This document shows, piece by piece, positions 53,993 through 61,624 of a stretch of 64,000 nucleotides of DNA. Within the stretch, counting starts at the first letter, position 1. Each line of letters begins with the position of its first letter. The translations under genes were made by a program, and so were the position numbers. The notes below the pieces were generated by a model. It searched no databases and was not told where the DNA came from. It saw only the letters and a list, made by a program, of their open reading frames with translations. This DNA comes from Erysipelotrichaceae bacterium. GTDB lineage: Bacteria; Bacillota_I; Bacilli_A; Erysipelotrichales; Erysipelotrichaceae. The stretch is taken from contig JAFRAB010000043.1 of the NCBI GenBank assembly GCA_017405675.1, forward strand, positions 33,415 to 97,414, written 5' to 3'.

Positions 53993-54943
53993 TTAACTGA
54001 CCTTCAGCGTTCTGAAAATATATTGTTTGTAAAGGTCAGGTTTTAACTTACTGCAGATATATGCATTTGGTTCCTTACCGGAAAAATGATAGAAATCAAC
54101 CAGGACACCGCCATAACTTGGTCCCCTGCCAGTTTCTACTTCACAGTAGTATTTATCACAGTTTTCAATACATTCCGGATACAGAGCAGCCGCCATAGCA
54201 GCCGGATCAGCCATATCCAGATAATCATCACCAAAGCGGTCACGGTTCATAACCTGTAAGGTAATATTTGAATCTATACAGAAGCGGCCAAGCGGTCCGC
54301 TTTCTCTGATCGTTCTGATCTCTTCAGCATTCAGCATAGCCTCATCCAGACAGGCATCCCATCCGACAAAGATCAGTGGATCGATTCCTGATTCCAGAAC
54401 AACTTTACAGGCTTCAGCATCCTGCCAGATATTGAATTCTGCGACCGGAGAAACATTTCCCGTTCCCAGGCCGGCAGTTCCCATTACTACAATGCGGCCG
54501 GCTTTCTTCATTATTTCCGGTTCCAGTCTGATAGCCAGAGCCAGGTTGGTCAGAGGTCCTAAGGCGATTATATCTATTTCCCCGTCCTCGCTGTCTCTCA
54601 GGGCTTCCAGCATTTTGATAACGGCATTTCCTTCCTGAGGTTTTAGTGAATAATCAACCAGACCAAGATCACCCATGCCATCATTGCCATGGGTTTCAGC
54701 GGCACCTACCCAGTCCCTTACCAGCATTTCATCTGTTCCCATGTATACGGGAGGATAATAACTGTCTGTGACCTTCAAAGTTGTCAGGGTATTATATGTT
54801 GCCTGTTTCATGCGTACATTGCCTGATACGGTCGTAATCATGATGATCTCATATCTGTCATCATTAAGAGCCATGGCAATGGCCATGGCGTCATCAGACC
54901 CGCAGTCTGTATCAATGATCAGTTTTTTTCTCTTTTCTGCCAT
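53993..54943 (-). CDS. Inosine-uridine-type nucleoside hydrolase
   Basis: 316 residues. The calcium-binding signature is IIDTDCGSDDAMA (about 9-21, Asp-rich; Cys replaces the usual Pro in DTDPG), followed by ALGPLTNLAL and FNIWQDAEA. It hydrolyses N-glycosidic bonds of ribonucleosides to base and free ribose. Base preference cannot be told. Together with the phosphorylase downstream in coordinates it gives two routes for cleaving nucleosides. Confidence 0.9.
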   Translation of the reverse strand: MAEKRKKLIIDTDCGSDDAMAIAMALNDDRYEIIMITTVSGNVRMKQATYNTLTTLKVTDSYYPPVYMGTDEMLVRDWVGAAETHGNDGMGDLGLVDYSLKPQEGNAVIKMLEALRDSEDGEIDIIALGPLTNLALAIRLEPEIMKKAGRIVVMGTAGLGTGNVSPVAEFNIWQDAEACKVVLESGIDPLIFVGWDACLDEAMLNAEEIRTIRESGPLGRFCIDSNITLQVMNRDRFGDDYLDMADPAAMAAALYPECIENCDKYYCEVETGRGPSYGGVLVDFYHFSGKEPNAYICSKLKPDLYKQYIFRTLKVS

Positions 54944-54949
54944 AATAAT

Positions 54950-55666
54950 CTACTCCTCAAAAGAAGTGAATTTTTCAGGATAAATGTCATCCAGCGGCCA
55001 GGTTGTCATGTTGTGGTACATGTCCTGCCACTGCAGTATTTCGTAGTTGCAGCTGTTGCACATGATTTCCAGCAGCCAGGCTTTTTCCTTTTTGTTTTTA
55101 TCCCGGCACAGTTTGTTTATTATGCTGATCTCATTTTCTGTTTTCCGGATATATTCATCAGAAGTATAGTATTCCAGCCATTTAAAGAACATGTTGTCAG
55201 CAGGCAGCTTGCACTGATCCAGCAGATCTTCACCGAAATAACGGTAAATGATGTTGCATGGGAATAGAGCCATCATGGCTTCAGCCAGACCGCCCTGATT
55301 GACAGTCATCAGCTGGAAAGCTGTATATGAACGTTTGCCAGGTGCCTCTATTACCTTATCCATGTCATCAACTGATATTCCAAGCTGATCAGCCCAGTAT
55401 GTTCTATTTATCATGACAGTTGATTCCATCGTATTCTTTACTATCGGATAGAAGATTTCCATCTCTTTGAAACTGCGGCATTTAGCCAGAGCTAAAGCCC
55501 AGCATCTGGTATAATCGAGCAGATACTGATAATTCTGCTTGATCTGGAAACGAAAACGTTCCACAGACATCGTTCCGTTAACAATGTCCTGCATATGTGC
55601 TGTTTTTTCTATTTCATCAGCTGTTTTATGAAGTATAGGCGCTAAAGTTTCTTCATAGAAACCCAT
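54950..55666 (-). CDS. TenA-like protein
   Basis: 238 residues, all-helical TenA/HO-like fold. Thiaminase II enzymes cut thiamin or aminopyrimidines to hydroxymethylpyrimidine. Cys137 (ALFPCNIIY) and Glu209 (CNYEIL) match the catalytic Cys135 and Glu205 of B. subtilis TenA. The Asp44 that holds the pyrimidine amino group is Asn45 here (KQNYQYL where QDYxYL is normal). So the chemistry may remain but the substrate has probably changed. No TPP riboswitch is seen upstream, and its neighbours are nucleoside genes rather than thi genes. Confidence 0.82.
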   Translation of the reverse strand: MGFYEETLAPILHKTADEIEKTAHMQDIVNGTMSVERFRFQIKQNYQYLLDYTRCWALALAKCRSFKEMEIFYPIVKNTMESTVMINRTYWADQLGISVDDMDKVIEAPGKRSYTAFQLMTVNQGGLAEAMMALFPCNIIYRYFGEDLLDQCKLPADNMFFKWLEYYTSDEYIRKTENEISIINKLCRDKNKKEKAWLLEIMCNSCNYEILQWQDMYHNMTTWPLDDIYPEKFTSFEE

Positions 55667-55667
55667 A

Positions 55668-56429
55668 TTATTTCTCCTTGTCGGCCTTAATCAGATTCTT
55701 AATGGCCTGGCAGGCGATTTCGATGGTATGGTCATTCATTGAACCATAAGCCATGATGGCACCTGACTTGACGCCTCTGATGGCAGCTACAACAAACAGT
55801 GTGCTGGTTTCCATTTCAGAAGCCATGACTCCTGCCCTTTCCCAGGCCTGCCATCTTTCGTGCAGTCTTGGAGCATCAGGCATGCTGTCTGGGTCATGCT
55901 GACCGTAGAATGAATCTTTGGACTGAGCAATTCCTTCCGCAAAAGGATATCCCAGATCTTTGGCAGCCTTTACCAGTGCGTTGGTTACTTCTCTGTCAGC
56001 GATGGCCGGATACTCAATTGGAATATAGTGAACGGTAGTTCCTTCATCTCTGATAGCACCGGTAATTACGCAGCCTTCCAGTGCCGGATCATAGCTTTCC
56101 TCACAGATCCTGCCGCAGGTTCCGACTCTGATGAAAACTTCCGCACCGCAATGAATAAGCTCTTCAAGGCAGATGGCTGTTGAAGGTCCGCCCATGCCTG
56201 TGCTGCATACTGATACCAGTTCGCCATCCAGATAACCGCTCCAGGTTTTGTGTTCACGGTTGTGAGCTACCAGATGCGGATCATCAAAATGCTTGGCGAT
56301 AATGTCCGTTCTGAACGGGTCACCAGGAAGCAGAACGTATTTGCCTACATCACCTTTCTTGCAGTGAATGTGGTACTGTCTGCCGCTGCCGTCATCCATT
56401 AAAACTTCTTTGCTTTGAATTCTTGCCAT
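55668..56429 (-). CDS. Uridine-phosphorylase-like nucleoside phosphorylase
   Basis: 253 residues from the ATG at 56427-56429, preceded by AAAGGAGGA. PNP/UDP family type 1: LPGDPFRTDIIAKHF (phosphate site), STGMGGPSTAICLEEL, RVGTCGRI and ASEMETSTLFVVAA (Glu-Met-Glu for ribose binding). It cleaves nucleosides with phosphate to base plus ribose 1-phosphate; the sequence suggests uridine-like substrates. It follows the MFS gene by one base, implying tight coupling. Confidence 0.88.
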   Translation of the reverse strand: MARIQSKEVLMDDGSGRQYHIHCKKGDVGKYVLLPGDPFRTDIIAKHFDDPHLVAHNREHKTWSGYLDGELVSVCSTGMGGPSTAICLEELIHCGAEVFIRVGTCGRICEESYDPALEGCVITGAIRDEGTTVHYIPIEYPAIADREVTNALVKAAKDLGYPFAEGIAQSKDSFYGQHDPDSMPDAPRLHERWQAWERAGVMASEMETSTLFVVAAIRGVKSGAIMAYGSMNDHTIEIACQAIKNLIKADKEK

Positions 56430-56430
56430 A

Positions 56431-57588
56431 CTACACTTCCTCCTTTGTAAATATGTAAACAATAAAAGATACAACGGTCTGTATGACCATTAAAACAATA
56501 ACGTAATATAATACTGATTCGATTCCCAAACCTGTGATCAGTCTGGAAGTAGCGATTGGGGTAAAAATATCACCGCAGCTACCTATTGTTGCGATAAAAG
56601 CACTGGCAACCGAAATATTGCGGTATTCAAGTCTGGTACCTATTGCGATTATGATCGTAAACAGCACTCCCAGGAAAAACCCAACAACCGGGAAACTGAT
56701 GTAATATCCTTTAATCGAGTTGATCATCATACCGGCCAAAAGTGCTATTGTTATTACCGCTGAATTTACCAGCAGAACAGTTCTCTCATTAAGCTTTTTC
56801 AGTATCACAACGAATATAACTGCCCCTATTACGATAAACAGGTTATATACTGCCAGAATATATGTTGAAGCTTCAGTGCTTCCGCCCAGCGCTTCAATGT
56901 AACTGGACATATATGAACCCAGAGCATTGCAGGTGCTGCAGTAGGCAAAGCAGATAATACCTAACAAGATCAATACCAGTTTATTATGCTGTGAATAAAG
57001 AGGCTTTACCGTTTCAACCTGTTCCTCTGCTTCAATATTTTCCCATCTGGTAAAAGGTACCAGTACCAGCATTGAAACACCTACTAATGCCAGCAGAATA
57101 TTAGCTGCATAAAACGGCAGATGTACATGAAACATCAATCCGGTCAGAGCACTTATGGCAAAGCTTCCCAACCCGTAAAGAGCCTGTCCGGCACTCAGAC
57201 TTGATGAATATGATTCAGGGTAAACTCTGGAAAGAAACAGCGGGCATATGGCATCCTGAGCACTCATACCAATACCACCAAGGAAAGCGCACGCAAAACC
57301 TATGTAATAAACAGGAATTAACGCCACTCCCAGCAGATAAACCAATAACAGAGCAGTTCCCACAAAAAGGACCTTCATCGGGTCCTTTTTAGCCAGTTTT
57401 CCTATCATATAGACTGACAGGGTTCTGCCGGTCGCAAAGGCACCGATGAAAAGTACTATCTTCTCCAGCGGACGCCCGTATAGTTCTACTAATGATGACA
57501 TGCTGCTGCCGATAAGCATGCAGACAACACCTGATATGAAGTAGAGAGCAAATGCCAGATATGCCAGTTTTTTATTATTGGCACTCAT
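56431..57588 (-). CDS. MFS transporter in the nucleoside operon
   Basis: 385 residues, 12 hydrophobic helices. GRPLEKIVLFIGAFATGRTLSVYMIGKLAKKDP is the first MFS loop, and SAGQALYGLGSFAIS (helix 5 region) is present. It could export a product such as the free base, or import a related substrate beside the ECF system. Located between uridine phosphorylase and the ECF ATPases, one base from each neighbour. Confidence 0.78.
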   Translation of the reverse strand: MSANNKKLAYLAFALYFISGVVCMLIGSSMSSLVELYGRPLEKIVLFIGAFATGRTLSVYMIGKLAKKDPMKVLFVGTALLLVYLLGVALIPVYYIGFACAFLGGIGMSAQDAICPLFLSRVYPESYSSSLSAGQALYGLGSFAISALTGLMFHVHLPFYAANILLALVGVSMLVLVPFTRWENIEAEEQVETVKPLYSQHNKLVLILLGIICFAYCSTCNALGSYMSSYIEALGGSTEASTYILAVYNLFIVIGAVIFVVILKKLNERTVLLVNSAVITIALLAGMMINSIKGYYISFPVVGFFLGVLFTIIIAIGTRLEYRNISVASAFIATIGSCGDIFTPIATSRLITGLGIESVLYYVIVLMVIQTVVSFIVYIFTKEEV

Positions 57589-58392
57589 TTACTTACTCAT
57601 TATTCTGTCAATGGCTTCATCAACAGATATTACATTCCCTTCTATACCCAAAGCCTTGCATACTCTTGAAACATAAGGCTGTTTAAGCATGGCCTTCTCC
57701 AGAGAATCAAAGTCCCAGAAGATCTCCTTTGGAGTTCCTTCTCTGACAATGTGCTTGGTTGCCATAACGATTACTCTGTCAAAATAGCTGGCCACGAATT
57801 CCATGTCATGGGAAATGGTGATTACCGTCTTTCCCTTTTCATGGAGCGCTTCCAGAATATGAGCCAGACGCTTGTTGCCGTCAATATCCTGGCCGGCAGT
57901 AGGTTCGTCAAAAATCATTACATCCGTATCCATGGCTATTACAGCAGCAATGGTTACGAATTTACGAATGCTCAATGGAAGGTCAAACGGGTTTGTATTG
58001 CGGAATTCATCCATACCCGTGATTTCCAGAGCATATTCTACTCTTCTGTTTTCCTCTTCCAGAGGCAGCTTGAAATATGCAGGTCCGAAACGAACTTCCT
58101 CTTCTACTGTTGAGTGGAAGATCTGATCATCAGGGTTCTGGAAGACGTAACCTACACTTCTTGAAATCTGTGCAGTAGTATAATCTCTGGTATTCTTATC
58201 TCCGACAAATACATCACCCAGAGTCGGTTTGTTCAAGCCGTTCATCATCTTTACCAGAGTTGTCTTGCCGGCACCGTTCTGTCCAACGATCGCAACATTT
58301 TCACCCTGCTTTATTTCAAGATTGATGTTTTCAACAGCTAGATGGCCGTTAGGATAAGTAAAACTTACATTCTTAATTACTATATCAGCCAT
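57589..58392 (-). CDS. ECF transporter ATPase, degenerate signature
   Basis: 267 residues. Walker A VGQNGAGKTTLVK (about 37-49), Q-loop YVFQNPDDQIF and Walker B VMIFDEPTAGQD are normal. The ABC signature (LSGGQ) is replaced by DLPLSIRKFVT. In a two-ATPase ECF module this would weaken one of the two composite sites. It pairs with the intact ATPase at 58395-59249. Confidence 0.87.
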   Translation of the reverse strand: MADIVIKNVSFTYPNGHLAVENINLEIKQGENVAIVGQNGAGKTTLVKMMNGLNKPTLGDVFVGDKNTRDYTTAQISRSVGYVFQNPDDQIFHSTVEEEVRFGPAYFKLPLEEENRRVEYALEITGMDEFRNTNPFDLPLSIRKFVTIAAVIAMDTDVMIFDEPTAGQDIDGNKRLAHILEALHEKGKTVITISHDMEFVASYFDRVIVMATKHIVREGTPKEIFWDFDSLEKAMLKQPYVSRVCKALGIEGNVISVDEAIDRIMSK

Positions 58393-58394
58393 AA

Positions 58395-59249
58395 CTAACC
58401 CCTCTCTTTCAAAGCTTTTTCGATTACTCTTACAGCTTCCTTGTCAGTGACAGCGATCTTTTCCAGAGGCAGTCCCTTTTCCTTAAGTTTGGAACACAGA
58501 ACTGCTACCTGTGGCAGGTTGACACCTTTTTCCAGAAGAGACATGTCTGAAAGAATCTCTTCAGTCGGTCCATGTGCTACGATTTCACCATCCTTAAAGA
58601 CGATTACTTCATCAGCGTATTCTGCAATCAGGTCGATTTTATGCTCAACCAGAACAATAGTCTTATGTTTTTCCTTCATGGCTTTGATTACTTCAAAGAC
58701 ACTCTCGGTTCCCTCCGGGTCCAGCTGGCTGGTAGGTTCGTCAATTACCAGAACATCAGGTTCCAGAACGATAACGGATGCCAAGGCAACTCTCTGCATC
58801 TGACCACCGGAAATTTCAAATGGATTCTGCATGGCCAGAGATTCAATGTTTGTAAGCTTCATTACTTCGCAAACACGTCTGTCGATTTCATCAACAGGTA
58901 CACCGAAGTTTTCCAGGCCATAGCATACCTCTTCATATACGGTATCCTTAACACCGGAAATCTGGGTAAACGGATTCTGGAAGACGTAACCGATCCTGGT
59001 GGAAATATCACCGCCATATTCAACGATGTTCTTTCCTTCCAGTTCTACTTCACCCTTCAGGTCGCCCTGATAGAAACTAGGTGCGAATCCTCTTAAAACG
59101 GCACAGAAAGTGGTTTTGCCGGCTCCATTTTCACCGACAACACCATATACCTTGCCTTTTTCAATCTTAATGTTAATATTCTTCAAAGTCGGTTTATCAG
59201 TCAGAGGATACTGATAAGTGACATTTTTACATTCCATTATTGTACTCAT
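58395..59249 (-). CDS. ECF transporter ATPase, canonical
   Basis: 284 residues. Walker A GENGAGKTTF, Q-loop VFQNPFTQI, signature EISGGQMQRVALAS, Walker B VLVIDEPTSQLDP and H-loop VLVEHKIDL are all intact. It couples ATP hydrolysis to tilting of the S component through EcfT. It overlaps the T gene by four bases. Confidence 0.9.
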   Translation of the reverse strand: MSTIMECKNVTYQYPLTDKPTLKNINIKIEKGKVYGVVGENGAGKTTFCAVLRGFAPSFYQGDLKGEVELEGKNIVEYGGDISTRIGYVFQNPFTQISGVKDTVYEEVCYGLENFGVPVDEIDRRVCEVMKLTNIESLAMQNPFEISGGQMQRVALASVIVLEPDVLVIDEPTSQLDPEGTESVFEVIKAMKEKHKTIVLVEHKIDLIAEYADEVIVFKDGEIVAHGPTEEILSDMSLLEKGVNLPQVAVLCSKLKEKGLPLEKIAVTDKEAVRVIEKALKERG

Positions 59250-60043
59250 GCTAAGAAGATCCTCCAGGCTGCTAACGCAACAGTTATTAATAAGCTTATA
59301 ATCAGCACTAATGTTTCGGCTCCTGATTTCTCCAGTTTAAAGACGCTTGTTTTCCGGGCATTAACTGAGAAGCCTCTGGCTTCCAGAGTTACTACTCTTT
59401 CTTCAGCACCGGTAATAGCGGTCAGAACAAGAGGTATCAGAGATGGAACGAAAGCCTTGGCTCTTACCATCAGATTACCTTCTGTTTCGATGCCTCTGGC
59501 ACGCTGAGCATTCATGATAGTACGGGAATTCTTACCCATTTCATCAATCATCTTTAAAGTTGAAACGAATACATATGCTATTTTGTCATTAACGCCTGCT
59601 TCCCGTAAAGCGGCGGCAATTTCCTTATGACTGGTAGTCTGGAAGAACCAGACGAAAATACCGGCAACATCCAGTACCATGAAACCAAGATTGCAGGCTT
59701 TCTGCAAACCGTGTTCTTCAATGGTAATAGGTCCCAGTTTGAACAGAATCTCACCACCCGGCTGTATAAGTGACTGAGCAACTACAATAACGGCAAATAC
59801 AACAAAAACAGCCCTCATGCCTCTTAGACACCTGTTAAACTGACCGGACAGCGCAAAAATTACAAGCAGTACACCAAACCAAGCTATCTGATATAAAGGC
59901 AGCTGAAGTTTGGTTACTTTGACAGCTAAAATAAACGTACAGATTACGTATAAGATCAGAACAATCATTTTGGTCTTTGGATGCAGGCCGTCAAGTTTAT
60001 TCTTCTTATGAATCTGTACCTGTTCTAAAAAAGATTTGTCCAT
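59246..60043 (-). CDS. ECF transporter T component
   Basis: 265 residues. Five or so membrane helices plus a cytosolic helical part with the two coupling motifs (NAQRARGIE and EERVVTLEARGFS; the Ala-Arg-Gly type) that bind the ATPases. It joins the S component to the ATPases. It starts 28 bases after a terminator-like hairpin that follows the S gene. Confidence 0.9.
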   Translation of the reverse strand: MDKSFLEQVQIHKKNKLDGLHPKTKMIVLILYVICTFILAVKVTKLQLPLYQIAWFGVLLVIFALSGQFNRCLRGMRAVFVVFAVIVVAQSLIQPGGEILFKLGPITIEEHGLQKACNLGFMVLDVAGIFVWFFQTTSHKEIAAALREAGVNDKIAYVFVSTLKMIDEMGKNSRTIMNAQRARGIETEGNLMVRAKAFVPSLIPLVLTAITGAEERVVTLEARGFSVNARKTSVFKLEKSGAETLVLIISLLITVALAAWRIFLA

Positions 60044-60076
60044 ATCAAAAAGTCCTTTTCTTAAAAAGTGAAAAAA

Positions 60077-60101
60077 GGGGTGTGGGAGGGACCACTACCC
60101 C
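60077..60101 (-). terminator. Intra-operon terminator after the S component gene
   Basis: Minus strand: GGGGTAGTGG pairs with CCCACACCCC (one bulge) and runs into TTTTTT (60071-60076). It sits between the S gene and the T/A/A' genes of the same operon, so it would reduce the downstream genes relative to S. Confidence 0.7.
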
Positions 60102-60116
60102 CTGATAAATTATTGC

Positions 60117-60722
60117 TTATTTCTTGTTCTTAAGATATAAGTTACCTAATGGGAACTTAACCAGTGTTCTGTCAGGGATAACCCTCATAACACCTAAGCT
60201 GATCAGCCAAGAAATGATTCTGTCGATAACAGTCCAGACAATTTCAACACTCAGGAATGAAGTCCAGATGCTCTTTCCAGCAGCGATCATAACTGCTGAA
60301 ATCAGAGAAGTACCAGAACCTGTTACACCACCGAATACATATACTACTGGAGGGGCAGAAGCAATTGTTGAAGCAACAGACTGAATAACAGTAGCTAATA
60401 AGCCTTTCTTCCAGTCAGTGAACCAGCCAGCTCTTGCCATGAAACCAGTCAGTAAGCCAACGATGACGTTAACATGGATGAACCAGAAGTTAACAGGGTT
60501 TGTAATACCTGTAACGATGTTTGTTAATAAACCGGTAACGGCACCAACCCATGGTCCTGCAATAATGCCTGTAAAGATAGTACCAATTGTATCAAGATAC
60601 ATTGGAAGTTTTAAAAGGCTGGCCAGGTTTCCGCCTACTACGTTTACTGCTACTCCGATAGGGATAAGCAGAATTGTAAGCATTGTAAAATCATCCTTAA
60701 TTGAACGTTTTTTCTGTGTCAT
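60117..60722 (-). CDS. ECF transporter S component, CD3073-like
   Basis: 201 residues with six helices. Sequence such as DTIGTIFTGIIAGPWVGAVTGLLTNIVTG and NVNVIVGLLTGFMARAGWF fits the substrate-binding S fold. It resembles the group named after C. difficile CD3073, as far as I recall; the ligand is unassigned. First gene of the long operon (AAAGGAG before the ATG). Its linkage to T and A genes makes this a dedicated (group I) ECF system. Because the operon is full of nucleoside enzymes, a nucleoside is the simplest guess. Confidence 0.82.
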   Translation of the reverse strand: MTQKKRSIKDDFTMLTILLIPIGVAVNVVGGNLASLLKLPMYLDTIGTIFTGIIAGPWVGAVTGLLTNIVTGITNPVNFWFIHVNVIVGLLTGFMARAGWFTDWKKGLLATVIQSVASTIASAPPVVYVFGGVTGSGTSLISAVMIAAGKSIWTSFLSVEIVWTVIDRIISWLISLGVMRVIPDRTLVKFPLGNLYLKNKK

Positions 60723-60833
60723 ATTATTCTCCTTTAATTTTAACGATAAAGATTATAAAAATATCCCTCCATACTTTACTTTCTTTACATCTTTACTAAT
60801 ATCTATTTAATCACAAAATGTTGTTTTCGTAAA

Positions 60834-60848
60834 GTTCTAACAAAGAAC
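60834..60848. promoter_or_regulatory. Inverted repeat between ECF operon and regulator
   Basis: GTTCT-AACAA-AGAAC lies centrally in the 199-base gap between the divergent S gene and the Crp-family gene. It is a reasonable operator candidate but short. Confidence 0.35.
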
Positions 60849-60876
60849 AGCGTTTCGTTGCATAATGCTTAAAAAG

Positions 60877-60905
60877 TTGGCATTTTCCGGTTTATACTGT
60901 AAATA
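60877..60905 (+). promoter_or_regulatory. Promoter of the Crp-family gene
   Basis: TTGGCA (60877-60882), 17 bases, TAAATA (60900-60905). The start codon follows at 60922. Confidence 0.45.
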
Positions 60906-60921
60906 AATAGAAAGAAAACTC

Positions 60922-61590
60922 ATGAATACCGAATCCTGCTACCTGCTTATGACAGCTGTCCTGAACGGTCAGAAAATGCTGCCGGTAAACAAAGGTGCCA
61001 TCACTGTTTACAACGATGAAACCTTTATTCATGCCGGTGATGATATCACCAGTATTTTTGTTCTGGTAAAAGGAACTGTAAGGATCAAGTCATTTTCAAC
61101 CAGTGGAGACAACACTATAATTGCCTCTCTTTCAGCACCTCAAATCCTGGGAATAACGGAATTCCTGCAGGAAATGACAGTTTTCGGAGCCAGTGTTTAT
61201 GCTGACGGAACCTGTCAGGTCATTGAAATACCTGTTGAACTTTTCCATACTACCCTGAAGGAATACCCTGACGGCTACCGAGTTCTGGCCCCCTACCTTG
61301 CTTCTCTTGCCATTCAGAACATGAATGAATCTGAATCGCGCCTGATACTTAATAACCGTGAAAGACTGGGATTATACCTTCTTAACAGCTGTCAGGCAAA
61401 AGCCATGCCTTACTACATCAGGGAAACCAGAGAACAAATTGCCCGGAATTCTCATCTGAATCTGAGGACTCTGTACAGATATATTGAGGAATTCATAGCA
61501 GACGGACTGTTAAGCCGTAACAGAAACAAACTGTACATAACTACTCGGCAATACCTTAAACTGAAAAACACCTTTTCAAATCTGGTATAG
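60922..61590 (+). CDS. Crp/Fnr-family regulator of the nucleoside system
   Basis: 222 residues. An N-terminal cNMP-binding-like beta roll (about 15-115: IHAGDDITSIFVLVKGTVRIKS) and a C-terminal HTH_Crp (about 165-220: TREQIARNSHLNLRTLYRYIEE). No cysteine cluster is evident. Divergent from the ECF operon and convergent with yjjI, so it is the obvious candidate regulator of both. The effector is unknown. Confidence 0.85.
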   Translation: MNTESCYLLMTAVLNGQKMLPVNKGAITVYNDETFIHAGDDITSIFVLVKGTVRIKSFSTSGDNTIIASLSAPQILGITEFLQEMTVFGASVYADGTCQVIEIPVELFHTTLKEYPDGYRVLAPYLASLAIQNMNESESRLILNNRERLGLYLLNSCQAKAMPYYIRETREQIARNSHLNLRTLYRYIEEFIADGLLSRNRNKLYITTRQYLKLKNTFSNLV

Positions 61591-61624
61591 AACAAAAGGC
61601 TCTCGAAGAGCCTTTGTTTTTGTT
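61591..61624. terminator. Terminator between the regulator and yjjI genes
   Basis: CAAAAGGCTCT-CGA-AGAGCCTTTG with T's on the plus side; it lies between two convergent genes and can serve both. Confidence 0.75.

Noticed and set aside
60723..60921. A TPP or purine riboswitch upstream of the ECF/TenA operon
   Set aside because: None of the conserved core sequences or the expected stems could be found in the 199-base gap.
60949..60959. TGACAGCTGTC in the Crp-family gene, similar to the TGTCA operator at 63.2 kb
   Set aside because: It lies inside coding sequence at codons 10-13 and is well explained by the amino acids; one half-site is imperfect.
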